Shown here: in pieces, positions 1 to 8,559 of the stretch | Layout: every line of letters starts with the position of its first letter | Numbering within the stretch: the first letter of the stretch is position 1 | NCBI RefSeq assembly: GCF_020103695.1 | Contig: NZ_JAHXBF010000022.1 | Location: 176,776 to 240,775, forward strand | DNA from: Hyalangium versicolor | GTDB taxonomy: Bacteria; Myxococcota; Myxococcia; Myxococcales; Myxococcaceae | Reading direction: 5' to 3' | Length of the DNA: 64,000 nucleotides | Program-made: the position numbers and the translations under genes | The notes under the pieces: generated by a model | What the model was told of the DNA's origin: nothing | The model's input: the letters and a program-made list of their open reading frames with translations, nothing else | The model's database searches: none

Positions 1-39
1 GACGATGTTCCAGCTCACCGTGGGGCGTGGCCCGCTCAT
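1..39 (-). CDS. 5' end of an unidentified gene, cut by the window edge
   Basis: Thirteen codons (MSGPRPTVSWNIV) begin with an ATG that overlaps the stop codon of the radical SAM gene (ATGA). This is the same coupling seen between the other genes of this operon. The start of a family-2 glycosyltransferase would look like this, but 13 residues are too few to assign a family. Confidence 0.5.
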   Translation of the reverse strand, partial: MSGPRPTVSWNIV

Positions 40-1076
40 GGCAGCTCCCCCGCTTCGAGCATCTCGCGCAAGTCCCTCGACGCCGCGAAGTTCATGTCGT
101 GCTTCCCGCACCGCGCGCAGCCCGGGTAGTACTCGCCCCGGTGGAGCCGCTGCCTCACGGCCTCGTAGGCCGGTGCTCTCCACACCTGCTGGAAGGGTCC
201 GTCCTTCACGTGTCCCGCCTCGATGTGCTCGCAGCAGAAGAACACGCGCCCGTCCACGTAGACCCGGCTGTAGAGGTAGCCCGCGAAGCACCCCGTCTCC
301 TGCCCCGAGGGCCACTTCCCCGATAGCTGCGCCTCGTAGGCGTCCAGGTTGTGCTTCACCTTCAGCGCCTTGGCCCGCTTGCGCGCCTCGGGGATCAGCT
401 CCCGGAGCACCTGCTCCTTCTGCGCATCGGTGAGCGCGTGGCCCTCCGTTCCCTTTGGCACATCCCCGACTTTGAAGGACGAGCGCGCCCCCACCTCGTG
501 CGCCAACCTCACCATCTCTGGCAGCTCGAAGTAGTTCACCCGGTTGATGACCTGCACCAGGTTGATGGCCGTGACATCCCGCACGGTCCTCACGCCCTCC
601 AGCAGCCGGTGGAACGTCTCTGGCGGTTGGTTGGGGTGATAGGCCACGTAGGTCTCCGGCGACGCGGAGGCCATGTTGAGCAGGAACTGATCCACTTCGA
701 GCGCACGCACCCGATCCCAGTTGCACAGCGTGCCGTTGGTAATGACCGTGAGCCTCAGGCCTCGGGACTTCACCTTCTCGATGAAGGTGTAGATCTCCGG
801 ATGGGTGAAGGGCTCGCCCCCTCCGCTGATGACGATGCGCTCGGCGCCCGCTTCGGCCGACTCGTCCACCATGCGGTGGAAGGTGGCCGGGTCCATCCGC
901 TGCCGCTTCCACGCCACCGGCTTGGGCACCGCCAGATCCGGCGCGTAGTTCCAGCAGGTGATGCAGTCCAGGTTACACGCGTTGGTGACGTCCAGGTGGA
1001 CCGTCTCCGGGCCCATGCGTGGCTTGCGCTCCAGGTAGCCCTTCAGGCGCTCTCTCAGCGTGTCCTCGTTCTTCAT
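36..1076 (-). CDS. Radical SAM protein with SPASM-like C-terminus
   Basis: 346 residues. The radical SAM cluster motif CxxxCxxC is seen as C34-N-L-D-C38-I-T-C41, followed by the SAM-binding GGGEP motif near residue 90. The C-terminal third carries further cysteines (CFAGY, FFCCEH, CARCGKH), as in SPASM/twitch proteins that bind extra Fe-S clusters. I chose the ATG at 1076 rather than upstream codons because it overlaps the glycosyltransferase stop as ATGA and gives a normal radical SAM N-terminus. It sits in a run of overlapped genes with a glycosyltransferase and a TPR envelope protein, which suggests a role in making or modifying an envelope or secreted product. The substrate cannot be read from sequence. 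Confidence 0.85.
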   Translation of the reverse strand: MKNEDTLRERLKGYLERKPRMGPETVHLDVTNACNLDCITCWNYAPDLAVPKPVAWKRQRMDPATFHRMVDESAEAGAERIVISGGGEPFTHPEIYTFIEKVKSRGLRLTVITNGTLCNWDRVRALEVDQFLLNMASASPETYVAYHPNQPPETFHRLLEGVRTVRDVTAINLVQVINRVNYFELPEMVRLAHEVGARSSFKVGDVPKGTEGHALTDAQKEQVLRELIPEARKRAKALKVKHNLDAYEAQLSGKWPSGQETGCFAGYLYSRVYVDGRVFFCCEHIEAGHVKDGPFQQVWRAPAYEAVRQRLHRGEYYPGCARCGKHDMNFAASRDLREMLEAGELP

Positions 1077-2161
1077 GAGAGCAGCTCCAGCAGCGCCCGA
1101 GCCGCGGGCTCCGCGCCGTTGCCTGCCACCTTCTTTCGGGCGGCGGCTCGCAGGCGCTCTCGTGTGGCCGGGTTCATCAGCTCGCGCACCGCCCGGGTGA
1201 GCCCCTCCTTCGTCAGCGGCGAGCACGCCAGTCCCGCCCCGGCCTCCGCCACCTCTCTCACCCGCTTCTCCTGGTCATCCACCATCCGCTCGAAGGGAAC
1301 GAAGACGGAGGGAACGCCCGCATAGAGCAGCTCGTGGACGGCGTTGTACCCGGCCGCTGTCACCGCTCCATCGAAGGCGGGCAGAAAGTCCAGCGCGGGG
1401 TAGCGGCCCTGCAGCACCAGGGCGCCCTCCAGCATCGGTGGTGACTCGCGCCAGAGTGGGCCGGCGCCTACCACCAACCGGACTCCTGGCAGCTCTCGCA
1501 CCACCTGGGTCGTGAGCGTGAGGGCCCGTGCTCCCTCGGGATCTCCTCCGCCTCCAAAGGAGGCGTACAGCACCGTGGCATCCTCCGGCAGCCCGAGCGC
1601 CTGGCGCGCCTGCGCTCGAGAGGGCAATTCGTGGCGCTCGCGAATGAGGATGGGCCCCACTGCGCGAGCCTTCGCGGGCTCGGGCAACGGGCCCACCGCC
1701 GATACGTCTCCGTGCGGGATGAGGATGCGATCGTACAGGCGCAGCGAGGTCTGGAGCAGCTCCGAGCCCGCCGCGGCCTCCCGTTGCTCCCGGAAGACGA
1801 AGACGTTCTTCTGCCGCCAGCGCAGCGCCGGGATGAGCTCCTCGAAGCTGCCCGTAGGGTAGGTGTCCACCACCAGCACATCCGGATCGAACGCAGCCAG
1901 CGTGTTCCACGTCACCGTCTGCACCAGCTTGAGGTAGCTGCCCTTGCGCAGGCCGCAGCGCTCCCGGATCGTCTTCGAGGGCAGCTTCACCGCCGCGAAG
2001 CCTTCGCGGTAGATGACGTGATCCGCCTCGGACGAGGTGAGGAAGAGCACCTCGCACTCGGGCGACAACCGCTTCAGCGCCCGAGCGATGGACAACAGCC
2101 GCGTCACGTGCCCCAGGCCCAGCCCGTTGACGGCATAGAAGAGGAAGCGAGGCGGGGCCAT
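1073..2161 (-). CDS. MurG-like (GT28-type) glycosyltransferase
   Basis: 362 residues with a two-Rossmann GT-B layout. The N-terminal GLGLGHVTRLLSIARAL segment is typical of MurG-like and UDP-sugar transferases. The C-terminal half has the donor-site pattern around AAGYNAVHELLYAGVPSVFVPF (residues ~270-290). It is not peptidoglycan MurG itself, because the division/cell-wall neighbours are absent and the sequence is of the broader 'predicted glycosyltransferase' group. It overlaps the upstream TPR gene by one base and the downstream radical SAM gene by four, so the three are probably translated as one operon. Acceptor and donor sugars are unknown. Confidence 0.8.
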   Translation of the reverse strand: MAPPRFLFYAVNGLGLGHVTRLLSIARALKRLSPECEVLFLTSSEADHVIYREGFAAVKLPSKTIRERCGLRKGSYLKLVQTVTWNTLAAFDPDVLVVDTYPTGSFEELIPALRWRQKNVFVFREQREAAAGSELLQTSLRLYDRILIPHGDVSAVGPLPEPAKARAVGPILIRERHELPSRAQARQALGLPEDATVLYASFGGGGDPEGARALTLTTQVVRELPGVRLVVGAGPLWRESPPMLEGALVLQGRYPALDFLPAFDGAVTAAGYNAVHELLYAGVPSVFVPFERMVDDQEKRVREVAEAGAGLACSPLTKEGLTRAVRELMNPATRERLRAAARKKVAGNGAEPAARALLELLS

Positions 2162-3582
2162 CAGGAGTGATCCTTCCAGTCACGCTCCTCGCGACGCTCG
2201 CTGGCCCGCCTTGCCGCTGCTTGTGCCGCGGCCTGTGCTGCCTCCTCTGCCTCCGCGGCCTCCTGGGCATTGTCGAGATCCAGCAACCGGCTTACGCCGT
2301 ACGCCACGGCTCCGGCGGCCAGCGCGCCACCCGCCGCCATCGCCGCCACCTCGCCCATCGAGCGCTGCGGGGTGTACTCCCAGGGCTGCACGAGCCGAGC
2401 CCCCTGATAGGGCCGATGCCGATGGACATACGGCGAGTAGTCCTCCAGCTCGCTCCAGTGCACCCGCTGCCCGTTCTGATCGATGACCACCTTCACCGGA
2501 GGCGACTGGCCCGCGGAGGCCATGTTCGCGCAGGGCGGACACGCGAGGACGTGAACCACCTCCGAGCCTCGCTTGATCGGCACCTGCTGGCGGAAGGCCG
2601 GATTCGCCAACGGGCGCGCGCAGAAGTAGCAGCCCACGCGCTCTCCCTCCTCCAGCACGGCCTTGTCTCCATAGAGAGACTTCGCCCGTTCCAGCGCGGC
2701 ATATGCGCGCTCCTCGGCCTCGCGGCACTGGCCATCGAGCGACGGAGGAAGGATGCGAGTACTCCGAGCCCGCTCCAGGCCTTCACGCGCCCGCTGCTCG
2801 GACATGGTGGCCTGGTTGAGCATGGCCCGCAGATCCGGATCCTCCCCCAGCCGCAGCGCGTGCTCCACGGGGATGAGCGAGGCGGCGGCCTTCTCCAGCA
2901 GTGCCTCCAGGGACTGGAGATCCTCCGGAGTAGCGCGCCGGGCGGACTGGGCATTCCCCTGTTCCTCTCCTCTGGACTCCTTCGAGCGCCTGAAGCGGCG
3001 GAACAGCATGACGAGGCCGACAAGGGCCGCGCCGCCTCCCACGGCACAGCACAGCCCTCCCGAGCCCTGTCCCTCCCGCCGCTGACTCGACGCCTCCTGT
3101 GTCACTGGCGCGGGGGGAAGGGGCGGGGCAGTGTCAGCTCCTTGGGTGGGTGCGTCCACCGCGGCGGGAGGTTCCGTCGCCGGAGTGGAGGGAGTCGTCG
3201 GAGTGGAGTCCTCGGGGGAGAACCCCATCTCTCGCAGCTTGTCGTTGATCTCCGCCCGCTTGTACTCCGGATCCAGGGCCCGCGATTTCAGCAGAGCCTC
3301 CCGTGCCTCCGGGAAACGGTTGAGCTTCCTCAGCGCGAGTCCGCGGTTGTACTGCCACCGGGCCTTGTCGGGCTCCAGTTCGGCGGCCTGATCGAATTTC
3401 TGCAACGCGGCGGCGTACTTCTTCGCGTCGTAGAGACGCTTGCCCTCTTCGTATACCGCGAGCGCCCGTGGGTTGCCCCCCGCCTCCGCCTTCGTCGCGC
3501 CCTTCCCTGCCGGGGCCTTCGCCACCGCCGCCGTTCCCAGCAACACGGCCAGCCCCAGCGCCACGAAGTTCCATCGCTTCAC
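2161..3582 (-). CDS. Envelope TPR protein with one TM helix and a zinc-ribbon-like segment
   Basis: 473 residues from a GTG start at 3582. That start is preferred over the ATG at 3600 because GGGAGGGG lies just upstream of the GTG and the product then begins with a clean signal sequence (VKRWNFVALGLAVLLG). TPR units occupy residues ~40-105. A proline/threonine linker follows, then a transmembrane segment (CCAVGGGAALVGLVMLF, ~residue 180) followed by a basic stretch. Later there is a four-cysteine CxxC...CxxC arrangement (CYFC ... CPPC) that could bind zinc. The C-terminus is alanine/glutamate/arginine rich and probably helical. It is the first gene of the operon with the glycosyltransferase and radical SAM genes. 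Confidence 0.7.
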   Translation of the reverse strand: MKRWNFVALGLAVLLGTAAVAKAPAGKGATKAEAGGNPRALAVYEEGKRLYDAKKYAAALQKFDQAAELEPDKARWQYNRGLALRKLNRFPEAREALLKSRALDPEYKRAEINDKLREMGFSPEDSTPTTPSTPATEPPAAVDAPTQGADTAPPLPPAPVTQEASSQRREGQGSGGLCCAVGGGAALVGLVMLFRRFRRSKESRGEEQGNAQSARRATPEDLQSLEALLEKAAASLIPVEHALRLGEDPDLRAMLNQATMSEQRAREGLERARSTRILPPSLDGQCREAEERAYAALERAKSLYGDKAVLEEGERVGCYFCARPLANPAFRQQVPIKRGSEVVHVLACPPCANMASAGQSPPVKVVIDQNGQRVHWSELEDYSPYVHRHRPYQGARLVQPWEYTPQRSMGEVAAMAAGGALAAGAVAYGVSRLLDLDNAQEAAEAEEAAQAAAQAAARRASERREERDWKDHS

Positions 3583-3692
3583 GTGAACCACCCCTCCCAT
3601 TGGATCGCTCGCGAGTTAACGCCAGGAGCGTCGGGAGGAGCAATGCACGGAAAGGAGAAAGAGCACCCGCCCCAGGAGGGGACGGCCCCCAC

Positions 3693-4529
3693 TCACAGCG
3701 CGGAAGCGGGAGGCGTGGGGGCCTCGGGCCGCAGCGGCATGACATGGGAGAGGAAGCGTTCGATGTGCTCTACCACTGCCTCGGGCACCTCCAGCGTCGG
3801 GAAGTGACTCCGCGCCTCCAGCTTCACGACCTGGAACCAGGGATGATCCGAGGCGAAGGACTGCTGCGCCATCAGGTAGCCCGGATCCTCCGGCTGGGAG
3901 TACAGATGCACCGTCGGCACGGGCGGCACCAGCGCCGACAGGGCCCGGAGCGGATAGCCCTCCCGAGCGTAGGCGCTGGAGATCTCCCGAGCCGCCCGCC
4001 TCCACATCTCCCCTCCGAAGGAGCCCATGTCCTCGCGGATGAAGCGGAGGATCTCCGGCGAATCGACGCCCTGCAGCCACATCCCGAAGAGCGCGTCACG
4101 GCTGTCCCGCCAGGCCTGGGATTGGAGCCCCTTCAGCGCGTCCAAAAAGGGAGGCGGAGGCTCAAGCACGATCCAATCCAACAGCACGAGCCCGGAGATC
4201 CGCTCGCCGAGCCGGCGCCGCAGTTCGATCGCGAACCATCCCGCGTGGGACAGCGCCACGGGGACCACTCGGCGCACACCGCGGGCCTCCAACACCGCGA
4301 GCAGATCCTCCAGGAGGGTGCTGCTGGAGAAGTCCTCGCCTCCTTGCTCGGACTGGCCATGGCCGCGCAGATCAACGGAGAGCACCCGATGGTGCGCCGC
4401 GAGCCTCAGGGCGAGCGGGGCGAAGACAGCCCGGCTGGTACACCACCCAGGCAGGAAGAGCAGAGCCGACTCGCCCTGCCCCATGTCATCGAATCGAATG
4501 AGCGCGTCTCGGGAACGAACCTCGGGCAT
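3693..4529 (-). CDS. Alpha/beta hydrolase resembling Hod/Qdo/AqdC cofactor-free 2,4-dioxygenases
   Basis: 278 residues. The fold is alpha/beta hydrolase, but details match ring-cleaving 3-hydroxy-4-oxoquinoline dioxygenases (Hod/Qdo/AqdC) as I remember them, more closely than esterases. The oxyanion region is LPGWC (26-30). The nucleophile elbow is ALSHAGW (Ser94, His95) instead of GxSxG. Asp118 sits in LLDW. Also present are WLQGVD, SQPEDPGY, DHPWF and the catalytic-type His242 in SHFP. Hod-family enzymes split quinolones with O2 and no cofactor, and AqdC degrades the Pseudomonas signal PQS. The two histidines I recall near Hod positions 38 and 100 are not conserved here. A dioxygenase role is inference; a C-C hydrolase is the alternative. 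Confidence 0.7.
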   Translation of the reverse strand: MPEVRSRDALIRFDDMGQGESALLFLPGWCTSRAVFAPLALRLAAHHRVLSVDLRGHGQSEQGGEDFSSSTLLEDLLAVLEARGVRRVVPVALSHAGWFAIELRRRLGERISGLVLLDWIVLEPPPPFLDALKGLQSQAWRDSRDALFGMWLQGVDSPEILRFIREDMGSFGGEMWRRAAREISSAYAREGYPLRALSALVPPVPTVHLYSQPEDPGYLMAQQSFASDHPWFQVVKLEARSHFPTLEVPEAVVEHIERFLSHVMPLRPEAPTPPASAL

Positions 4530-4634
4530 GGCACCCTCCCTTTCGTGGGTGGCTCATGACTGAGCACCGAGCGCGCCCCACGCAACAGACGGGCCAGGAG
4601 AGGCTCTGGAGCACGCTCCCGGTTCACTCGCGGA

Positions 4635-5279
4635 TCATCCTTGGCTCGCCCTGCCCGCGGAGCTACCTTCCCCAATCGGGTCCTTCAGGGCCTCCAGGAG
4701 CGAGCGCAGCCGCTCCCTGCGAGGCTGGAGGATGCGCACGGCGCGGTAGCGAAGAACTCCCGCCGCGAGCGCGAGCATGACTCCGAAGAGGAGGGCCTGG
4801 CTCAGCAGGTGCGAGGAGCTCGCGAGTCCCAGGGCGTGCTCGCGCCAGAGGGCCAAGGGCAGGACGGCGACGGTGAAGAGCTGGGCGCGCTGCAGATACC
4901 GGGCTGCCCGGAGCTCCGCGTCGACCGCCGCGAGTGAGGCTCGGGTCGCTGCGGCTACGGAGGCCTCCAGGCGCCGGGCTTCACGCCACTCCTCGGTGTA
5001 CGCCCGGACCCGCGAGGAGAGGAGGACGAAGAGCGGTATCAGCAGCAGCGAGAGCACAGCCAGACTCACCCAGTCCCCCGCCAGGCGTGTGGCGGCCACA
5101 TAACCCGCGAGCCCCAGGGTGCCCAGCCCTGCCAGGAGGACGTAGATGAGCGCGACGGTCCGCAGCCGCTGGCGGCGCCGCAGCCCTCGCAGGAGTTCTT
5201 CGACGGCGAAGCGCTGCACGGCTCGCGCGGCATGCTGCTCCTGGGTGCTCCACACGGCTTCGAGGGGATCCATGGTCAT
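4635..5279 (-). CDS. Membrane protein co-transcribed with an ECF sigma factor (possible anti-sigma)
   Basis: 214 residues. There is a short charged N-terminal cytoplasmic segment (~1-40), two clear transmembrane helices at ~41-62 and ~71-91, an alanine-rich, probably coiled segment (~95-130), and two weaker hydrophobic segments at ~132-147 and ~160-178. Its ATG overlaps the stop of the sigma-factor gene (ATGA), the usual place for an anti-sigma factor. No HxxxCxxC zinc anti-sigma motif is present, so the anti-sigma role rests on position and topology only. A second in-frame ATG two codons later is an alternative start. Confidence 0.6.
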   Translation of the reverse strand: MTMDPLEAVWSTQEQHAARAVQRFAVEELLRGLRRRQRLRTVALIYVLLAGLGTLGLAGYVAATRLAGDWVSLAVLSLLLIPLFVLLSSRVRAYTEEWREARRLEASVAAATRASLAAVDAELRAARYLQRAQLFTVAVLPLALWREHALGLASSSHLLSQALLFGVMLALAAGVLRYRAVRILQPRRERLRSLLEALKDPIGEGSSAGRASQG

Positions 5280-5785
5280 TGCCTCCGCTGAGAGAGTGTG
5301 TCCTTGAGCCGCTGGCGCGCCCGGGTGAGCCGCACGCCGATGTGGTTCTCGGTCAGCCCGGTCACCTCGGCGATCTCGCTGTAGGGCAGCCCGTCGAGCG
5401 AGAGCAGGACGAGCGTCCGGTCCAGGGGCGCCAGGGCGTGAATGGCCTCGTAGAGCAGTGCCAGTTGCTCTCGGGAGTCATCTTCCGGGGGGCCAGGGAG
5501 CTCCGCATCGGGCAGCTCCTCCAGCGGCTGGATGCGGCGCCAGTACCGGGTGCGGCCGCGCTGCCAGTTGAGGGCGCGGTTGTGCGCTACGCGGTAGATG
5601 AAGGTGGACGCCTTGCTCCCCGCGCGGAAGGCGGGGAGCGCCTCCCAGAGCGTGGAGAGCAGGTCCTGCAACAGCTCGTCCCGATCCGCGGCGGAGGGTG
5701 CGAAGGCCCGGGCCACCTTGAGCAGGATGCCGAGGTGCTCATGGGACCAGGTTCGGAACAGTTCTTCGCGGCGTGTGGCGTCCAT
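5276..5785 (-). CDS. ECF-type RNA polymerase sigma factor
   Basis: 169 residues, the normal ECF length. Region 2 covers ~20-80 (DRDELLQDLLSTLWEAL, then FIYRVAHNRALNWQRGR). Region 4 covers ~108-160 with a helix-turn-helix (LPYSEIAEVTGLTENHIGVRLTRARQRL). It is followed with a 4-base overlap by a membrane protein that may hold it inactive at the inner membrane. The gene starts 83 bases from the neighbouring lipoprotein gene, so the pair is probably its own transcription unit. The signal sensed is not readable from sequence. Confidence 0.92.
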   Translation of the reverse strand: MDATRREELFRTWSHEHLGILLKVARAFAPSAADRDELLQDLLSTLWEALPAFRAGSKASTFIYRVAHNRALNWQRGRTRYWRRIQPLEELPDAELPGPPEDDSREQLALLYEAIHALAPLDRTLVLLSLDGLPYSEIAEVTGLTENHIGVRLTRARQRLKDTLSQRRQ

Positions 5786-5868
5786 CTCGCCCCATCAGAC
5801 ACCGCACGCGCCGGGGACTTACAGCGCACTGAGAACCCGCTCCACGGCAGGAAGAGCCGACAGGGGGC

Positions 5869-6372
5869 TCACCGGAAGGCGTCAACGACGGTGACGCCCG
5901 AAACGGAGAACTGAAGCATCGCCATCCCAGGCTTCGAGCCCGGGAGCTTTCGGAGCTGGTTCTCACTCAGGCGAGCCACCGCGCAGATCGGCAACTTCTC
6001 CAAGTCGGGCGGGTCGGCTTCATAGTACCGGATGACGACCTGGGGGCCCCCCGTCCAGACCTGACCGTAGAGGCGAGTGGTGGCTTCGAGCGTGCCAAAA
6101 TCGTCCTTGAGGACGCTCTCGATAGGCCCGTCATACAGGTAGATAGGACTCGACTTGATCTGGTTCGCGTCAAGTTCCACCCACGCGGTGTCCCCCACCT
6201 GAAGCCGCATCGCCCGCATCGTCAACTTGGCCTCCTTCGGGCAGTCTTGAGGACCTGGAGTGCCATCTGGGCGCAACGCCACACCACCGCTGGTCGTGGC
6301 ACAGCCGCAGAACGTACAGAGCAGGAGAATCGCGCCGATGGAGAGCGCTTGGGCTGTGGGCATGCGCCGCAC
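5869..6372 (-). CDS. Lipoprotein with a domain also found at the C-terminus of a Ser/Thr kinase in this window
   Basis: 167 residues. The signal peptide ends in a lipobox-like FCGC with Cys24 as the probable lipidated residue. After the cysteine, the order VALRPD - CPKEA - DGPIESVL - LYGQVWTGG - LPICA - KPGMAMLQFSVSGVTVVD matches the C-terminal ~140 residues of the kinase at 57962-59665 (VQLRPD - CPEE - DGPVTGML - LEGHLWTGG - IPVCL - KPGAVLGLKKAAVIP). It lies two bases after a DUF2381 gene, exactly as the kinase follows another DUF2381 gene. Function is unknown; it is probably an envelope partner of DUF2381 proteins. Confidence 0.75.
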   Translation of the reverse strand: MRRMPTAQALSIGAILLLCTFCGCATTSGGVALRPDGTPGPQDCPKEAKLTMRAMRLQVGDTAWVELDANQIKSSPIYLYDGPIESVLKDDFGTLEATTRLYGQVWTGGPQVVIRYYEADPPDLEKLPICAVARLSENQLRKLPGSKPGMAMLQFSVSGVTVVDAFR

Positions 6373-6374
6373 TC

Positions 6375-7298
6375 CTACTTCCGAACGAGCGCGTGATCCA
6401 GGTTCACAATCACCTGCCGCAGCCCGTCTTGTCGGAAGATCTCCAGTGCCAGATCCCGAAGGCCCTCCTTTGATTCAAAGGCACTGTGATCCACCACTAC
6501 CGCAATCGTCCCTGATTGACCGGGAACAATCTCAGCGCGGTCCATGCGGAGCGAGAAGGGCAGAGAACTGTAGGAGGTAAGGTCAGCAATCAGCCGGGCA
6601 TCCCTGAACCGCCAGGGCTCGTCGCTGTAGGTGTTGGTCAAGCGGACCACGACCGCTGCCTTCCCTCGGCCCGAGAAGGTCTCGACCCTGATCTCCATAT
6701 CCCCATCCTTCAGGACCACTACTTGCTCGCTGCGGAAGCGCGTCTTCTTCACCTCCCCTTTGACGAGAAGCGCCGCGAGGGCGTGATCGACCGAGGTCTC
6801 CTCCTTCTTGAGCCTCTCGTTCTCCTCGCGCAACTCACGCTCCCGCTTGAGCGAGTCGTTCAAGGACGAGAGCACCGCGTTGTAGCTATCGCGATCCTTG
6901 AAGACGTTGACCTGGTGGTCCGTCCAACCCTCAGGGCGTTGGGGCCGCACGAGGAACTGCAACACGGATCCGTCCTGGAGCGTGACGACCAAGGGAATCC
7001 GTTCGTCTTTGCCGAGTTCCCGGAGCGGTTCCACAACCACTTTCTTGCTTCCCACCAGCAGGGGCTCGAACCGCCCCTCCCACCCAAGGAGTTGGGTCTT
7101 GTCCGGAGCAACCTCTTGCTCGAAGCGGAGAACGGTCGCCACCTGTCCGGACACGTAGATGCTGTCTGGCGCGTCTCCGGGGTGCTCCGAAGCCGTGAGG
7201 GACCGGATCACGATCTTGTCATCCGGGTTCCTGGCCAGGGACACGGAAGCCACCAGGACAATGATCAGGGCATACCGGGAGGGTAGGAAGTTCCGCAT
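6375..7298 (-). CDS. DUF2381 family (myxobacterial paralogous family) exported protein
   Basis: 307 residues from the ATG at 7298, which gives a clean signal peptide (LPSRYALIIVLVASVSLA). The N-terminal part is a beta-rich segment of the DUF2381 type (IYVSGQVATVLRFEQEV; RIPLVVTLQDGSVLQFLV). A coiled-coil stretch follows (SLKRERELREENERLKKEE, ~residues 140-160), then a second beta-rich domain with VVVRLTNTYSDEPWRF and PGQSGTIAVVVD. This is the same plan as the protein at 57028-57936. The family was described as a Myxococcus xanthus paralogous family of unknown function. The adjacent downstream gene encodes a lipoprotein of the kinase-tail type. Confidence 0.85.
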   Translation of the reverse strand: MRNFLPSRYALIIVLVASVSLARNPDDKIVIRSLTASEHPGDAPDSIYVSGQVATVLRFEQEVAPDKTQLLGWEGRFEPLLVGSKKVVVEPLRELGKDERIPLVVTLQDGSVLQFLVRPQRPEGWTDHQVNVFKDRDSYNAVLSSLNDSLKRERELREENERLKKEETSVDHALAALLVKGEVKKTRFRSEQVVVLKDGDMEIRVETFSGRGKAAVVVRLTNTYSDEPWRFRDARLIADLTSYSSLPFSLRMDRAEIVPGQSGTIAVVVDHSAFESKEGLRDLALEIFRQDGLRQVIVNLDHALVRK

Positions 7299-7431
7299 GG
7301 CGTGGGACAACCTAGCAGATGGGTCCCAAGCGACCAACTCCGACAGCGACAGCGTCCGGGCAGTTCCCTGGCCGGCGCGCCTCTGGCCGAACCGGTCTGC
7401 TGGCCATACCAGAGGCGCGCGACCGCCCGGC

Positions 7432-7698
7432 TCAGCGGACCTCGGGGCAGTCCCAGCCGGTGGCTCTGCAGGTGCAGACGTAATCCGTCCAGATGCCATC
7501 CGTGCAGTTCTGGGTCTTTCCCACAGGGGAACAGCCCGTCCCCTCGAGAACCCAGCAATAGGAGAGCAGGGGCGGAATCACCTTGACCTCCTGCTCCTGC
7601 TGCGCGGGCTGCTGAGCCTGATCCTCCGGGGAGTCCAGGGTGCCGCCGCAAGCCACGAGTCCAAGGGAAAGGCAGAGCGCCGCGAGAATACGCCGCAT
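7432..7698 (-). CDS. Small cysteine-rich lipoprotein
   Basis: 88 residues. There is a type II signal peptide with lipobox LVAC (Cys17), a glutamine-rich tether, then a compact C-terminal segment with six cysteines (YCW, GCSP, NCTD, YVCTC, DCPE) that probably form disulfides in the periplasm or at the cell surface. The start has a good ribosome site, GGAGG, 11 bases upstream. I recognise no family. It stands alone, 133 bases from the DUF2381 gene start. Confidence 0.65.
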   Translation of the reverse strand: MRRILAALCLSLGLVACGGTLDSPEDQAQQPAQQEQEVKVIPPLLSYCWVLEGTGCSPVGKTQNCTDGIWTDYVCTCRATGWDCPEVR

Positions 7699-7828
7699 GG
7701 AGAGCCTCCAACGTTGGGGGGAAACCGGCGGAGGACCGCCGGCCTCGAGAGGCTACCGCACGCCTCCGAGACGCAGGCGAACGGGATTCTGTCCTTGGGT
7801 TTCCCCGAGTGCGCCCATCCCGCACCGC

Positions 7829-8341
7829 TCAGTCGCTGCTCACCCGCAGCGGCGTGGAGAGTGGGCGCTCCTCGCAGTCGAGCGCCGTGCCATCCTCCCA
7901 CGCCATCATGAGGAACTCCGCCGGCCCGTCGAGCGCGATGATGGGGTGGTGCCACACGCCCGCGCGGTAGTTCACGCCCTGCCCCGGGCCACACAGGAAC
8001 GCGCGCAGTTGGCCCAGTTCCGGCTCACCGCGCGCATCGCTCGGGCACACCACGACGAGGAAGCGCTGGCACGACAGCGGCACGAACATCTGCGTGGAGC
8101 ACGGGTGCCGCTCCACCAGGCGCACCTCGAAGGGCAGCGCCTTGGCTACCGAGCGGAACACCGCGAGGTTCGGCTGCGCCCCCGGCCGACTACTGGTGAG
8201 CTGGGCGATGCGATCGAACCGCGTCGCCGTCCCCTGGTTGGCGCTGGAACCTCCTGCCAGCCCCAAGCCGATGACGTCACCGAATGGCGCGAACGCCTCC
8301 CGCGTGAGCGGCTGCGCCCGAAGTACTTCGTGCATGCTCAA
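7829..8341 (-). CDS. allA: Ureidoglycolate lyase (AllA) family protein
   Basis: 170 residues, the usual AllA length. The family signatures RHPCSTQMFVPLS (~residues 78-90) and GVNYRAGVWHHPIIALD (~125-140) are plain; they form the cupin active site. Ureidoglycolate lyase releases urea and glyoxylate in allantoin catabolism. No other allantoin or purine-degradation gene is in the window, so the assignment rests on family resemblance and the substrate could be a related ureido compound. The second methionine (two codons in) is an alternative start. Confidence 0.82.
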   Translation of the reverse strand: MSMHEVLRAQPLTREAFAPFGDVIGLGLAGGSSANQGTATRFDRIAQLTSSRPGAQPNLAVFRSVAKALPFEVRLVERHPCSTQMFVPLSCQRFLVVVCPSDARGEPELGQLRAFLCGPGQGVNYRAGVWHHPIIALDGPAEFLMMAWEDGTALDCEERPLSTPLRVSSD

Positions 8342-8483
8342 TGCTCCAACACCGCAGAGTTACACACCCCATGCGACACAGGGGCGCAGTGGATGGCGGC
8401 GTTCACTCCCCACTAGTGGGGAGCGGCGCTCACGATCCACTGAGATCGGGCCCCATCCTACAGGGCCCCTGGTCCCGCAAGCC

Positions 8484-8525
8484 CTGAAAACAAGAACACC
8501 CGGGGCCATGGAGAGGTCCCGGGTG
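8484..8525 (-). terminator. Probable intrinsic terminator of the EEP/lamin-tail gene
   Basis: Perfect 8-bp arms CACCCGGG (8497-8504) and CCCGGGTG (8518-8525) are followed, in the minus-strand reading direction, by a T-rich run (TTCTTGTTTT). It lies about 35 bases beyond the stop codon at 8560. Confidence 0.7.
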
Positions 8526-8559
8526 CCTTGCTCTTCAACCGCCGTTCAGGCGCGCCTCC

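Noticed and set aside
2167..3807. A 546-codon plus-strand frame opposite the TPR gene
   Set aside because: Leucine/arginine-rich antisense reading with no motif; the minus-strand frame has a signal peptide, TPRs, a ribosome site and operon overlaps.
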